Assembly: GCA_027489535.1 (NCBI GenBank)
Contig: JAIXZO010000018.1
Coordinates: 62,001-126,000, forward strand
Length of the DNA stretch: 64,000 bases
Origin: Hyphomicrobiales bacterium
GTDB taxonomy: Bacteria; Pseudomonadota; Alphaproteobacteria; Rhizobiales; Beijerinckiaceae
Reading direction: 5' to 3'
The position numbers and the translations under genes are program-made. Positions 8,332-16,353 of this stretch are shown here, piece by piece. The notes under the pieces were generated by a model, which did not search any database, had not been told where the DNA came from, and saw nothing but the letters and a program-made list of their open reading frames with translations. Within the stretch, counting starts at the first letter, position 1, and each line of letters starts with the position of its first letter.

Positions 8332-9018
8332 TCACGAAGCAGAGCGTGAAATAGCTGACGATCCACCAACCCTCTGGACTACCCGCGACACCTGCACCGC
8401 CGACCAGGACGCCCCTCGCGGGGTCTTAACCCCGAGGTCGTTCAACCGCCCGGCTACGGCGCGAAGGGACAGGCCCTGCGCCTGGAAGGCTCTGACGATC
8501 TCGATGACCTTCAGCGCCTCGACGTCGGCCTTCGCCTTTTTCGCGTCGTTCCTCTTACCCGTCGCATCCCGCATTCCGCCGAGCTTCACGCCGCGGGCCT
8601 TGGCGGCCTGAAGGGCTGCCTTCGTCCTGGCCGAGATGAAGGCCCGCTCCTGTTCCGCCAGCGCGGCGTAGACGTGAAGCTGGAACGTATCCGCGTAAGG
8701 CATCGAGGCGACCCGAAGCCTGACCCGCTTGTCCTCGATGATGTTCGCGATGAAGGCCACGCGACGGGACAACCGATCGAGCTTGGCGACCAGGAGCTCA
8801 GCGCCGGTCTTCCGCACCAGGTCGAGAGCCTTCCCGAGCTCGGGTCGATCATTGTCGCCACCGCTCTGGACCTCGACGAATTCCCCGAGGATCTCGAAGG
8901 GGAGATCGGAGAAGGAGGTCAGGAAGACGTCGACATCTCGACGTTGGGCCTCAAGGCCGAGGCCGGAGCGTCCCTGGTCTTCGGTGGAGACACGGAGATA
9001 GACGACGTACTGGCGCAC
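8332..9018 (-). CDS. Serine recombinase (resolvase/invertase family), 228 aa
   Basis: The N-terminal catalytic domain starts directly with YVVYLRVSTEDQ, giving the nucleophile Ser11, and continues with the resolvase core: LVAKLDRLSRRV (about residues 76-87) and the E-helix region HVYAALAEQERAFISARTK. The C-terminal 50 residues (LSLRAVAGRLNDLGVKTPRG) form a helix-turn-helix DNA-binding segment. It is a small recombinase, not a large serine integrase. The start is GTG at 9018 because an in-frame stop lies only 15 bp upstream. It probably acts in resolution or inversion, and no inverted site pair was recognised nearby. It lies 87 bp ahead of the polymerase-like gene on the same strand. Confidence 0.88.
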   Translation of the reverse strand: MRQYVVYLRVSTEDQGRSGLGLEAQRRDVDVFLTSFSDLPFEILGEFVEVQSGGDNDRPELGKALDLVRKTGAELLVAKLDRLSRRVAFIANIIEDKRVRLRVASMPYADTFQLHVYAALAEQERAFISARTKAALQAAKARGVKLGGMRDATGKRNDAKKAKADVEALKVIEIVRAFQAQGLSLRAVAGRLNDLGVKTPRGASWSAVQVSRVVQRVGGSSAISRSAS

Positions 9019-9184
9019 CGGATCGACCCCTCAGATCACCTTGACCATGACCATAATGGGTTTCGTTACATACGTCAACGTTCGTTGTGATCGCAACATA
9101 CGTTCGGTTGATCCCCGAAGGTGAGGGTTTGCATTGTCGACCCACTGTGGTGACGTTGGAGCTTGGGGTTCGGAGTTTCGGGAC

Positions 9185-10399
9185 ATGAGTTCGTGGATCT
9201 TTCAGGGCAACCCAGACACGTTCGACATCGACGGCTATTTGAGGATCCTGCCATCGCGTTTTGCGTGGCTGGTCACCCGGTACGCTGACCAAATTGCCGT
9301 CGGTGATCGGATCTTCCTCTGGCGCAACAAGGGGAAGGCCCGCACAATCTCGGGCATCGTCGCTGAAGCGGTTGTAGTTGAGACGGTAGAGTTGCGTCCG
9401 GAGACAGCCGAGGCAAAGCCGTTCTGGCGCGATGGAGCGAAGGCAGCCAACGAGCTTCGCCCCCGCGTCCTTCTGGACTTGCGGCACGTTGCATCGGCAC
9501 GGGAGGTCATCAAGGAGGACTGGCTCCGCGCCGACCCGATCCTACAGGATCTTCCGAACCTCAAGTTCCACTCAGCGACGAACTATCCGGTCGAGGAGCG
9601 CTTTGAGCAGCGCTTGACCGCCTTGTGGGCCCGAACCGGCCGCGACTGGTCAAGAGATGAGGTTGTCGCGGCGCTCTGGGCGTACACAGAGACCTACAGC
9701 GCAAAGGTGTCGAAGTTGGCTGCATCCCCGGTCGCGGATGTCGCGCTTCGGATCGGTCGCCCGGTTACCGGCGTGTACAACAAGCTCATGAACTTGCGTG
9801 CAATCGATCCCCGCGACGATCGCGCCGGCTTCAAGGGTGGCGCGGCAATGGATCGTGCCGTCTGGTCCGAGTTCTTCGACGTCGGAACGGGTGGTCTGGA
9901 CGCGGCCGCGATAAGTGCAGAATACCAGCGGCTATGGATTGAGCCGGATGAAAAGTCGGAGGTAGACGAGAGGACCGAGCGCGAGCACGTAGAAGAAGCT
10001 GCTCAGGAATTCCAACGGAAATCTCTCGAAGAGCTGCTGGATCGGTACGCGCGAACTCGTAGCGGCAGTGATCAAAAGCCCAGGCCGCGTCGAGCTCGGT
10101 CAACTGTCTACGAGCGTGATCCACTCGTTGTGGCAATTGCTCGGGCGAGGTCTGGCTTTAGGTGTGAGGTTCCGGGCTGCCGTTCCGAGCTATTCCTCAC
10201 ACCTGACGGCACTCCGTACACAGAGGTACACCACATACGCTCCCTCGCTGACGGCGGTGACGACACTATCGAGAACGTCGCCTGCGTCTGCGTCTCACAC
10301 CACCGCGAGGTGCACCTCGGCATGGGTCGAAAGGCTCTTGACGCTGTTCTGCGGGCAGTTCGGGCAGGAGACCAAACAGGAGATCGGCGTAGCGCTTGA
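9185..10399 (+). CDS. EVE domain - HNH endonuclease, probable modification-dependent restriction enzyme
   Basis: The protein opens directly with an EVE/PUA-like domain (SSWIFQGNPDTFDIDGYL, then GDRIFLWRNKG, residues 1-130), a fold that flips out and reads modified bases. A middle helical domain (WSRDEVVAALWAYTE to GRPVTGVYNKLMNL, about 155-215) is the one often found in restriction-linked HNH proteins. The C-terminus is a complete zinc-type HNH nuclease: C-x4-C, E-V-H-H-I (E347-H350), an N, then C-x-C and H-H-x-x-V-H. This layout fits a one-gene type IV system that cuts DNA with modified cytosines. I start at ATG 9185 because the domain begins there. TTG at 9134 is the alternative. Confidence 0.87.
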   Translation: MSSWIFQGNPDTFDIDGYLRILPSRFAWLVTRYADQIAVGDRIFLWRNKGKARTISGIVAEAVVVETVELRPETAEAKPFWRDGAKAANELRPRVLLDLRHVASAREVIKEDWLRADPILQDLPNLKFHSATNYPVEERFEQRLTALWARTGRDWSRDEVVAALWAYTETYSAKVSKLAASPVADVALRIGRPVTGVYNKLMNLRAIDPRDDRAGFKGGAAMDRAVWSEFFDVGTGGLDAAAISAEYQRLWIEPDEKSEVDERTEREHVEEAAQEFQRKSLEELLDRYARTRSGSDQKPRPRRARSTVYERDPLVVAIARARSGFRCEVPGCRSELFLTPDGTPYTEVHHIRSLADGGDDTIENVACVCVSHHREVHLGMGRKALDAVLRAVRAGDQTGDRRSA

Positions 10400-10606
10400 G
10401 TCTAAGATCCTGGAGAGACGAGGAGTGCCCATCTTGCCGTTCCCGTCAATGCTGTGGAGACCTGTCACGACTTAACGGGTCCCTTTCGCCGCTCGCGAGG
10501 GGGTGGATCATCGCTCGATCGCGACTTAAAAAAAGACCGCTAAAGGTCGCATGTTGTTCTTGTTGAACCTGGCGCTGTCGAGGAGCCTCTGGAATTCCTC
10601 CCGGAC

Positions 10607-11206
10607 TCACCGGGGTCTCAAGGCCACGAACTCCTCGTCCCACATCGTGAGGTAGAGGTTCATCACGCCCTCGATGTTTGCCGCGGTCAGCTTGTCGTCA
10701 CCGCCTACAGCATCCGACATCTGCGTAAGGAGACCGTCGAGGACCTGGATGCCCTGTGGCGAAAGATTCTCGACGCCGTCCGGGAAATACTGCTCCAACG
10801 TCATAGCGATCCGCCGCCGCTGCTCCGAGTCCCTCCGATCTTTCATGACCAGCATCAGCGTCCGGACACCCTCCTTCCACTCGCGCATCCGGCGCTCCGG
10901 GTCGTAGTCGCGGAATTCGACCTCGTGCTCGACCCCGGCGGCCTTCAGAGCCTTCAGAATGTTCTCCCGGATCGCAGCCCTCACCGCATCGTCATGGTAG
11001 ACGATGTACGTCATCCCGACGTCCGTCAGGCCGGGCTTGTCGTCGTTGATGACCTCGGTCTCGTAGTCCGAACCTGGGACATCAAGGACGTCGAAGATCG
11101 CATCGACGTGGTCCTCCAGATCGTACTCGCGCCAGACCTCATTGACACCGGCCCACTCCAGCACCTGGTCGATCACCTCTTCTCGTGTTCCGTCAAAGGT
11201 GGTCAT
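10607..11206 (-). CDS. Hypothetical island protein, 199 aa (second gene of pair)
   Basis: Unknown family. The product is acidic, soluble and mostly helical in character. Residues 6-45 (GTREEVIDQVLEWAGVNEVW) resemble the N-terminus of the upstream gene's product, and a later stretch (MTYIVYHDDAVRAAI) also has a counterpart there. The C-terminal half (RRRIAMTLEQYFPDGVENLSP to LYLTMWDEEF) is unique to this protein and looks like a helical bundle. Its ATG overlaps the stop codon of the upstream gene by one base, so the two are translationally coupled. The neighbours are an EVE-HNH nuclease and the island end. A defence or regulatory role is possible but not shown. Confidence 0.7.
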   Translation of the reverse strand: MTTFDGTREEVIDQVLEWAGVNEVWREYDLEDHVDAIFDVLDVPGSDYETEVINDDKPGLTDVGMTYIVYHDDAVRAAIRENILKALKAAGVEHEVEFRDYDPERRMREWKEGVRTLMLVMKDRRDSEQRRRIAMTLEQYFPDGVENLSPQGIQVLDGLLTQMSDAVGGDDKLTAANIEGVMNLYLTMWDEEFVALRPR

Positions 11207-11505
11207 CAGTTTGCCCTGCCCTTCAGCCGTTCCGCGGAGAGGCAGCTAACCAGTCGGCGCAGCTCGTTCTTGGCTGTCTCGGGGTCGTCGATGAAGAAGT
11301 AGGTGGTCGGTCGTCCCTCGGGACCTACGGGTAGCTCTTCGACGCCGGCATCGACCGCATCCCAGACCTGATCGAAGGCGCGGGACCCGTAGCCGAGACC
11401 TACCGAATCCCACGCACGGTCGACTTCTCCCCAAGCCAGGACCTGGCGGAGGATCTGCTTCCTCGACCCGAGGAACTCGATCACGTCTCTGTTGCTACCA
11501 CTCAT
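11206..11505 (-). CDS. Hypothetical island protein, 99 aa (first gene of pair)
   Basis: Unknown family. The protein has an N-terminal helical segment (GSRKQILRQVLAWGEVDRAW) followed by a short beta-type stretch TTYFFIDDPETAKNELRRLV. Both segments align by eye with the corresponding parts of the 199-residue product of the next gene, so the two look like diverged paralogues or subunits of one complex. It is the first gene of a two-gene operon with a one-base overlap. The operon reads inward from the right end of the island. No membrane segment or catalytic motif is visible. Confidence 0.65.
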   Translation of the reverse strand: MSGSNRDVIEFLGSRKQILRQVLAWGEVDRAWDSVGLGYGSRAFDQVWDAVDAGVEELPVGPEGRPTTYFFIDDPETAKNELRRLVSCLSAERLKGRAN

Positions 11506-11597
11506 TCTTAACCACCCGAATCCACACCGCTGCGCTCATTTTGGTCCGATTTACTGAACAAGCGCAAGCTCAGGTGTCCGGGCACGGATCCACGAGC

Positions 11598-11630
11598 GGG
11601 TGTAGTGAAGGGTGTATTTGCCGAGTGTAT
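11598..11630 (+). promoter_or_regulatory. Right integrase arm-type site array
   Basis: Three direct copies of the same motif as at the left end: GGGTGTAGTG at 11598, GGGTGTATTT at 11610 and GAGTGTATCG at 11623, with a 12-13 bp pitch and the same strand orientation. The array ends 39 bp before the right core repeat. A possible fourth, weaker copy (CAGGTGTCCG) is at about 11571. The role as integrase arm sites is inferred from symmetry with the left end. Confidence 0.6.
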
Positions 11631-11669
11631 CGGCCGACAAGCGTCTATGAAATAACCCGAATTTCTGTC

Positions 11670-11686
11670 TGGCTGGGGCGGGAGGA
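11670..11686. repeat. Right island direct repeat (attR core) within tRNA-Gln
   Basis: This copy of the 17-bp core is the genuine 3' end of tRNA-Gln, containing the 3' half of the T arm, the acceptor strand and the encoded CCA. The island therefore extends from here to 4508, leaving an intact tRNA gene at this end. Confidence 0.85.
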
Positions 11687-11744
11687 TTCGAACCTCCGCA
11701 TGGCGGAATCAAAATCCGCTGCCTTACCGCTTGGCGACGCCCCA
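11670..11744 (-). tRNA. tRNA-Gln (anticodon TTG), CCA encoded
   Basis: Read on the minus strand the gene folds as a standard cloverleaf: acceptor TGGGGCG pairs with CGCCCCA, the anticodon stem GCGGA/TCCGC holds the loop TTTTGAT (anticodon TTG), and the T loop is TTCGAAT. Discriminator G and an encoded CCA follow. At 75 nt it has the expected length. It is the integration target of the neighbouring island. Confidence 0.95.
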
Positions 11745-11879
11745 CCGGCGCGGCCAAATCACTCGGCGCGCGCGGGCCGCACCATAGTGTCGGGCGCGTC
11801 GGCTTGCAATCGGTCCGGAGGGTCCGTTTTGCCGTTGCGCGCCACCGAGGCCCCCGCTATAAGCCCGTCATCGCGTCGG

Positions 11880-11956
11880 CGGAGTGTAGCGCAGCCTGGT
11901 AGCGCACCTCGTTCGGGACGAGGGGGTCGCAGGTTCAAATCCTGCCACTCCGACCA
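11880..11956 (+). tRNA. tRNA-Pro (anticodon CGG), CCA encoded
   Basis: A 77-nt cloverleaf: acceptor CGGAGTG pairs with CACTCCG, the D loop contains AGCCTGGTA, the anticodon stem CCTCG/CGAGG holds the loop TTCGGGA (anticodon CGG), and the T loop is TTCAAAT, with CCA encoded at the end. It is followed 10 nt later by a strong intrinsic terminator. Confidence 0.95.
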
Positions 11957-11966
11957 TCGCGATCAG

Positions 11967-11995
11967 AAAAAAGGCGGCCTCTCGGCCGCCTTTTT
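11967..11995. terminator. Intrinsic terminator after tRNA-Pro (bidirectional)
   Basis: The stem GGCGGCC/GGCCGCC with loop TCTC is flanked by a run of A on the left and TTTTT on the right. It can therefore end both the tRNA-Pro transcript and the oncoming GH16-RTX gene, whose stop is about 30 bp away. Confidence 0.85.
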
Positions 11996-12027
11996 CGTCG
12001 TCGGATCGGTTTTCGATCTTGGCGCGC

Positions 12028-13608
12028 TCAGACCACGAAATCGTTGGCCGTCACCGCCGCTTCCTTCAGGAATTGCAGCACGATGGTTTCGCCGCCCGCC
12101 TTGATGGTGGCGCCCGCCGCCGTGTCCACGGTCGCGGCCCTGAACTCCGCCAGAGTGTTGATCCCCCAGTCGCGCAGGTCGAGATCGTCGATGCCGGGCC
12201 GGAAGTCCCGGATCAGCTCGCGGCCCACGCCGTCCGAGGCGCGGAACACGAACACGTCGTTACCCGCATCGCCGTACAGCGTGTCGTTGCCCGCCCCGGC
12301 CGCGAGACGGTCGTTGCCGATGCCGGCCGACAGATTGTCGTTGCCCGCACCGCCGTTCAGCGTGTCGTTGCCCGCCCCGCCGATCAGCACGTCGTTGCCG
12401 GTGCCGCCGGTGATCGCGTTGCCCGCCGAATTCCCGACGCCGCGGAACGCGGTGGCCCCGAGATGCTCGAGGTTTTCGAGATTGCCGCTCAACCCGAAGG
12501 ACGACAGCGCCGTCACCACCGTATCGATGCCGCCGCCCTCGAATTCCACGATGACGTTGCCGGAATCGGTGATCACGTAGCGGTCGTCGCCCTTGCCGCC
12601 GATGAGCGTGTCGACGCCCGCGCCGTCGGTCATGGTGTCGTTGCCGAAGCCGCCGACGGTGCGGTCCGATCCGGTCCCGCCGTCCAGCACGTCGTTGCCG
12701 CCCGCGCCGAGCACGATGTCGTTGCCGCCGCCGCCGGAGATGCGGTCATTGCCGTCGGCGCCGCTCAGCGTCTCGTTGCCCGCACCGCCGCTTTTCGACT
12801 GGGACGCCAGCATCGCGTTGTCCTGCCACACGCGGATGTAGTCGATGTCGTATTTCCCCGGCCAGGGCGTGGACGCGTTCGGATCACCGACCCAATGGCC
12901 GCCCACCGCGAGATTGGCGATCATGTACATCGGGATCTTCATGGTGGCGGGCGTCGCCATCTCGCCCATCTTCACGCCGTCGAAATAGAACGCGATCTTT
13001 TGCGGATTCCAATCGACGCCGTAGGTGTGCATCCCCGCCGTGGTATCGGCCACGTTGGCGCGCACGGTCTTGTTCTTGATGAGGTCGTCGCCCGCGCCGC
13101 GGTAATGCACCGTCTGGAACAACGCGTTCGGCAGGTGGCCCAAGCCCTCGAACAGGTCGATCTCGCCCTGCACCTTCTGGTCGGCTCCGCGCAGGAAGAA
13201 GGCGGGCCAGAAGCCTTGGCCCTTCGGCAGATCGGCCCGCATCTCGATGAAGCCGTAGGTCAATTGCGCGTTGTCGTAAGACGACAGCATGCCGGACGTG
13301 TATTTGAAGCCCAGCTTCGACTGTTGTTCGGCGGTGGTCTTCTGCGCCGTCAGCGTCGCGACGCCGTTGTTCACCGAGAACGGATTGATGTTGGGCGCGT
13401 AGCCGCTCCCCGTCTTGAAGGCCGGGTCGACGTAGAGCTGCTTTTCGCCGGTGATGCCGAGAATGCTGCGGACGTTGCCGGGCAGCGTGTATTTCCAATC
13501 GTCCGTTCCCGGCCTGTCGATCGTGTTGCGATCGAACTCTTCGGTGAACACCTGCTTGAAGCCGCGACCGGAATAGGTGGCGGCGGACATGTTTTTGGGC
13601 ATTGCCAT
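12028..13608 (-). CDS. Glycoside hydrolase family 16 with RTX repeats, 526 aa
   Basis: A secreted endo-beta-glucanase-type enzyme. The N-terminal 255 residues are a GH16 jelly roll: entry VFTEEFDRN, the catalytic signature E-I-D-L-F-E at about 148-153 (nucleophile and acid/base), and the closing IDYIRVWQD strand. The rest is two blocks of RTX nonapeptides (GGxGNDxLx type, about residues 272-345 and 395-450) and a C-terminal target domain, so export by type I secretion is expected; no signal peptide is present. The architecture is like the rhizobial ExsH succinoglycan depolymerase. The ATG at 13608 has AGGGAAA upstream. It may be a second substrate of the exporter 4 kb away. Confidence 0.92.
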   Translation of the reverse strand: MAMPKNMSAATYSGRGFKQVFTEEFDRNTIDRPGTDDWKYTLPGNVRSILGITGEKQLYVDPAFKTGSGYAPNINPFSVNNGVATLTAQKTTAEQQSKLGFKYTSGMLSSYDNAQLTYGFIEMRADLPKGQGFWPAFFLRGADQKVQGEIDLFEGLGHLPNALFQTVHYRGAGDDLIKNKTVRANVADTTAGMHTYGVDWNPQKIAFYFDGVKMGEMATPATMKIPMYMIANLAVGGHWVGDPNASTPWPGKYDIDYIRVWQDNAMLASQSKSGGAGNETLSGADGNDRISGGGGNDIVLGAGGNDVLDGGTGSDRTVGGFGNDTMTDGAGVDTLIGGKGDDRYVITDSGNVIVEFEGGGIDTVVTALSSFGLSGNLENLEHLGATAFRGVGNSAGNAITGGTGNDVLIGGAGNDTLNGGAGNDNLSAGIGNDRLAAGAGNDTLYGDAGNDVFVFRASDGVGRELIRDFRPGIDDLDLRDWGINTLAEFRAATVDTAAGATIKAGGETIVLQFLKEAAVTANDFVV

Positions 13609-14034
13609 CGGAATTTCCCTTTCGGGCAAGGACCGTCGCGACGCGTCGATGCGTCGGCGGCGCTGGGGAAAGCGGGGCGTGCTTCATCATGCGGCCCCGC
13701 GTTGCCGACCCGGATGCGGGTCGAACGCGACCGTTCACGCAGCTTGTGCGTGCTCGTTGCTCGTCGGCTTACGGAGTTGTGTCAGGCTATTTCGACACTT
13801 GGGGAACTACTTTCCTTGGTTCGTTCCCACCAAATGAGGCCTAACTATGGTCATTCAATTCGCGGATCATGTCGTACCCCTGTGTTGTGCGCAAGGTTGC
13901 GGCAGATTCGGCGGAGGACTTCTGTCCTTTACCATCTTCATCGAACGATAATTCAGTCGTTATGGACCGATTTGCTGTTCGCTCGATGCGTCTTGATTAT
14001 TCGATCACCGAAGGGAAGGCCAGACCGTTGCGCC
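13609..14034. other. Intergenic region between the GH16-RTX gene and the secretion operon
   Basis: I see no gene here. The stretch is AT-richer than average and should hold the promoter of the GH16-RTX gene, which reads leftward from 13608. No operator or promoter element could be assigned with confidence. Confidence 0.4.
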
Positions 14035-14070
14035 CAAAAAATTGGCCGCCGAGGGATGCCCGGCGGCCAA
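14035..14070 (-). terminator. Intrinsic terminator of the ABC-motB-motA-like operon
   Basis: Read on the minus strand, the hairpin TTGGCCGCC/GGCGGCCAA is followed directly by TTTTTT. It sits 36 bp past the stop of the 119-residue gene and closes the four-gene operon that starts with the ABC exporter. Confidence 0.8.
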
Positions 14071-14106
14071 GTCACTGATATCGGGTGAAAAAGACTCCGT
14101 ATTTTT

Positions 14107-14466
14107 TCAGATGACCAGCACCGGATCGACCCCGTGGCGCAGCGCGTAGTCCCGGGCGCGGGAATCGTCGATCGGCTCGTCGAAAATGATCCAAAACCCC
14201 CGCTCGTCGGTCGCGCTGATGCGTCCGGCATGGGGATCGCCGTCCATCATCAGCATCACGCTCTCTCCCGAGCGGTCGAAAAGGTGGATCGCCGCCTCGC
14301 GGAACAGCGCCCATTCGCTGCCGATCTCGAGCACGACGCCGTCGAGGACGATGTTGCGCTCCGGCAGCGACAGCCGCGTGACGATGCAGCAGGACCGAAG
14401 TCCGATCCGCGACTGGTCGCGGCGGGCACGGCGGAGCCGAAACTTGTCGGCGATGGCATTCAACAT
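14107..14466 (-). CDS. Small PilZ-like protein, 119 aa, last gene of the exporter operon
   Basis: A beta-rich cytosolic protein without membrane segments. The basic N-terminus (RRARRDQSR) followed by LDGVVLEIGSEWALFREA and AGRISATDERGFWIIFDEP has the strand order of PilZ barrels, but the D-x-S-x-x-G loop is changed to E-I-G-S-E-W, so c-di-GMP binding is uncertain. The gene starts 20 bp after the MotA-like gene stops and is followed by the operon terminator, so it is co-transcribed with the exporter and channel genes. It may couple a cytosolic signal to the MotA-like channel, in the way that YcgR-type proteins act on the flagellar motor. Function is inferred. Confidence 0.6.
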   Translation of the reverse strand: MLNAIADKFRLRRARRDQSRIGLRSCCIVTRLSLPERNIVLDGVVLEIGSEWALFREAAIHLFDRSGESVMLMMDGDPHAGRISATDERGFWIIFDEPIDDSRARDYALRHGVDPVLVI

Positions 14467-14486
14467 GCGGGCTCTCCCGGTTCGGA

Positions 14487-16334
14487 TCAGCGGCGACCTG
14501 CGGCCACGATGGTCCGCAGGCGTTCTTCGATGGCGTCGAAATCCGCACCGGGTGCGGCGAGGGATGCCGGGGGCGATGCGGGGACGGAAGCGAGTTCGGG
14601 CGGGAGCACCGCCGCGGCCGAGGAGGCGGGCGCGGGAGCGGGGGAGGCCGCCGTCTCGGCCGGTCCGGCGGGCTTGCGGTCGCGCTCGCGCTGCAGCAGG
14701 TCGGCATAGCCGGCGAAGACGGAGTCGATGGCGCGCGCCACTTCGGCGAAGCCCTGCGCCATGCCCGTCTCGATGGATTGGCCGAGCGCGCGCAGTTCCC
14801 CGTCATTGCCCAGCCGCGCCTGCACGGCCGTGCGCACCTGATCCTGCGTTCCCGCAACCACTTCCAACCCGAGCGCCAGCTTCTCGAAGGCCGAATCCAG
14901 CGAGCGGACCATCTCGTTCATCGCGAAGGAGAACCGGGCCTCCACCGCGGAGCTCACCTGCCGGCCGACGGCCTCGCCGTCGATGCGCTTGGCGGTTTCG
15001 GCGACGACGTTCTCGATCTGCGTCTGTCCCTGCACGAGGTCGCGGAACCCGTCCGCCTGCAGCTTCTGCCCGGACTCGACCATCTGGCCGATCCGCGCGA
15101 GCCCCGTCGCCGTCTGCGCTTCCAGCGAGCGCGTCGCCCGCGAGATTTCGCGTTGCCGCTCCATCACGTCGCGCAACCCGTCGCCGATGGCGGCGGAGCG
15201 GGTTTCGAGCATCTCCGCGATGCGGCCCGTGCTCTCCGACATGCGCGATTCCTGCAATCGCGCCAGATCCGCCATGTCGCTGCGCAGCCCGCCCACGGCG
15301 GACCGCACGAGGTCGATGGCGTTCAGCCGTTCGGAATTCAGGGCCTGCTGCCCCGCAAGCCGCTCGATCTGTTCCAGCGTTTTGTTCAACGCGTCCGTCT
15401 GCCGATCCTGACGGTCGGCGAGGCTGCGGATCAGGTCGGAGCTGCGGTCGAGCGAACCCTGCGTGGTGCGGAACACGTTGACGATGGCGTTGGCGATGGC
15501 GCCGATGCCGGTATCGTCCACGAGCGGGGAATTGTCGCCGATGGTGCGCTCGATCTGTGCGATCCCGGCCAGCCACTCCTCGAACTCCTCCTTCACGCCG
15601 TGCGCCGCATCCGCGAAGAACCGAGCGCCGAGGCCCACGAGCAGCGATCCGGCGAGGCCGAACAGCGAGGCCGAGAAGCCCGTCGCCATGCCGATCAACG
15701 GTGCCTGCAGGTCGCGCATCAGCCCCTTCACCGCGTCCTGAGACGAGGCGTCGGAATTGGCGACGCCGCCGATGATGCCGCCCACCGAGCCCACCATTTC
15801 CATCAGACCGATGAAGGTTCCGATCAGGCCGAGCAGCACGAGAAGGCCGGTGATGTAGTTCAGCGCCGACCGCTCGCGGCTCAGCGAAACGTCCACCGCA
15901 TGCAGGATCTGCTGCATGGTGCCGACGCTGACCTTCATGCTGCGGGTGCGCAGCAGTTCCTCGACGCAAAGCTCGTAGACGTGCCCGAGGATGCGCGAAC
16001 GGCGGAACACGATGCCCGGCTTCAGCGCCTTGGCGAAGCGGGCGAGATTTTGCTCGGAATCCGGCTCCGAATTATGCCGCAGATCGCCGTAGGTCTCCTC
16101 GAGCGCCAGCAAGGCGCGCACGTCATTGCCGAGCGCGAACAGTTTCAACCCGGCAAGCACGAAGCCGAACAGGAAGAGAATGACGATCGTGGCGTTGTGG
16201 TAGACGTTGGCGAGAATGCCGTTGATCACGAAATGATTTTGCCAGGCGATCAAGGCCAGCGTGGCACCGACGAGCGCGCCGAAGCGTATCTTCTGAGTTT
16301 TGATCTTCTTCAAAATATTCGAATGAGAACGCAT
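14487..16334 (-). CDS. MotA/TolQ/ExbB-type proton channel subunit with long coiled-coil tail, 615 aa
   Basis: The N-terminal half carries about four membrane helices: two early ones (residues 18-65) and the diagnostic TolQ/ExbB/MotA pair (YITGLLVLLGLIGTFIGLMEM at about 165-185 and LIGMATGFSASLFGLAGSLLVG at about 215-240). From residue 260 to 540 it is a long hydrophilic, heptad-like coiled coil with repeated Q/E/R segments, then an Ala/Pro-rich stretch. MotA-type subunits form the ring that uses proton flow to move a partner MotB/TolR/ExbD subunit, here encoded 19 bp upstream. The extended cytosolic tail is unlike flagellar MotA. The setting beside a type I exporter suggests a SiiB-like role. 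Confidence 0.82.
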   Translation of the reverse strand: MRSHSNILKKIKTQKIRFGALVGATLALIAWQNHFVINGILANVYHNATIVILFLFGFVLAGLKLFALGNDVRALLALEETYGDLRHNSEPDSEQNLARFAKALKPGIVFRRSRILGHVYELCVEELLRTRSMKVSVGTMQQILHAVDVSLSRERSALNYITGLLVLLGLIGTFIGLMEMVGSVGGIIGGVANSDASSQDAVKGLMRDLQAPLIGMATGFSASLFGLAGSLLVGLGARFFADAAHGVKEEFEEWLAGIAQIERTIGDNSPLVDDTGIGAIANAIVNVFRTTQGSLDRSSDLIRSLADRQDRQTDALNKTLEQIERLAGQQALNSERLNAIDLVRSAVGGLRSDMADLARLQESRMSESTGRIAEMLETRSAAIGDGLRDVMERQREISRATRSLEAQTATGLARIGQMVESGQKLQADGFRDLVQGQTQIENVVAETAKRIDGEAVGRQVSSAVEARFSFAMNEMVRSLDSAFEKLALGLEVVAGTQDQVRTAVQARLGNDGELRALGQSIETGMAQGFAEVARAIDSVFAGYADLLQRERDRKPAGPAETAASPAPAPASSAAAVLPPELASVPASPPASLAAPGADFDAIEERLRTIVAAGRR

Positions 16335-16353
16335 TTGGTGAAATCCGATCGTG

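Noticed and set aside
13802-13825. GGAAC...CGTT in the gap before the GH16-RTX gene
   Set aside because: The spacer is only 14 nt and it points at no gene on that strand.
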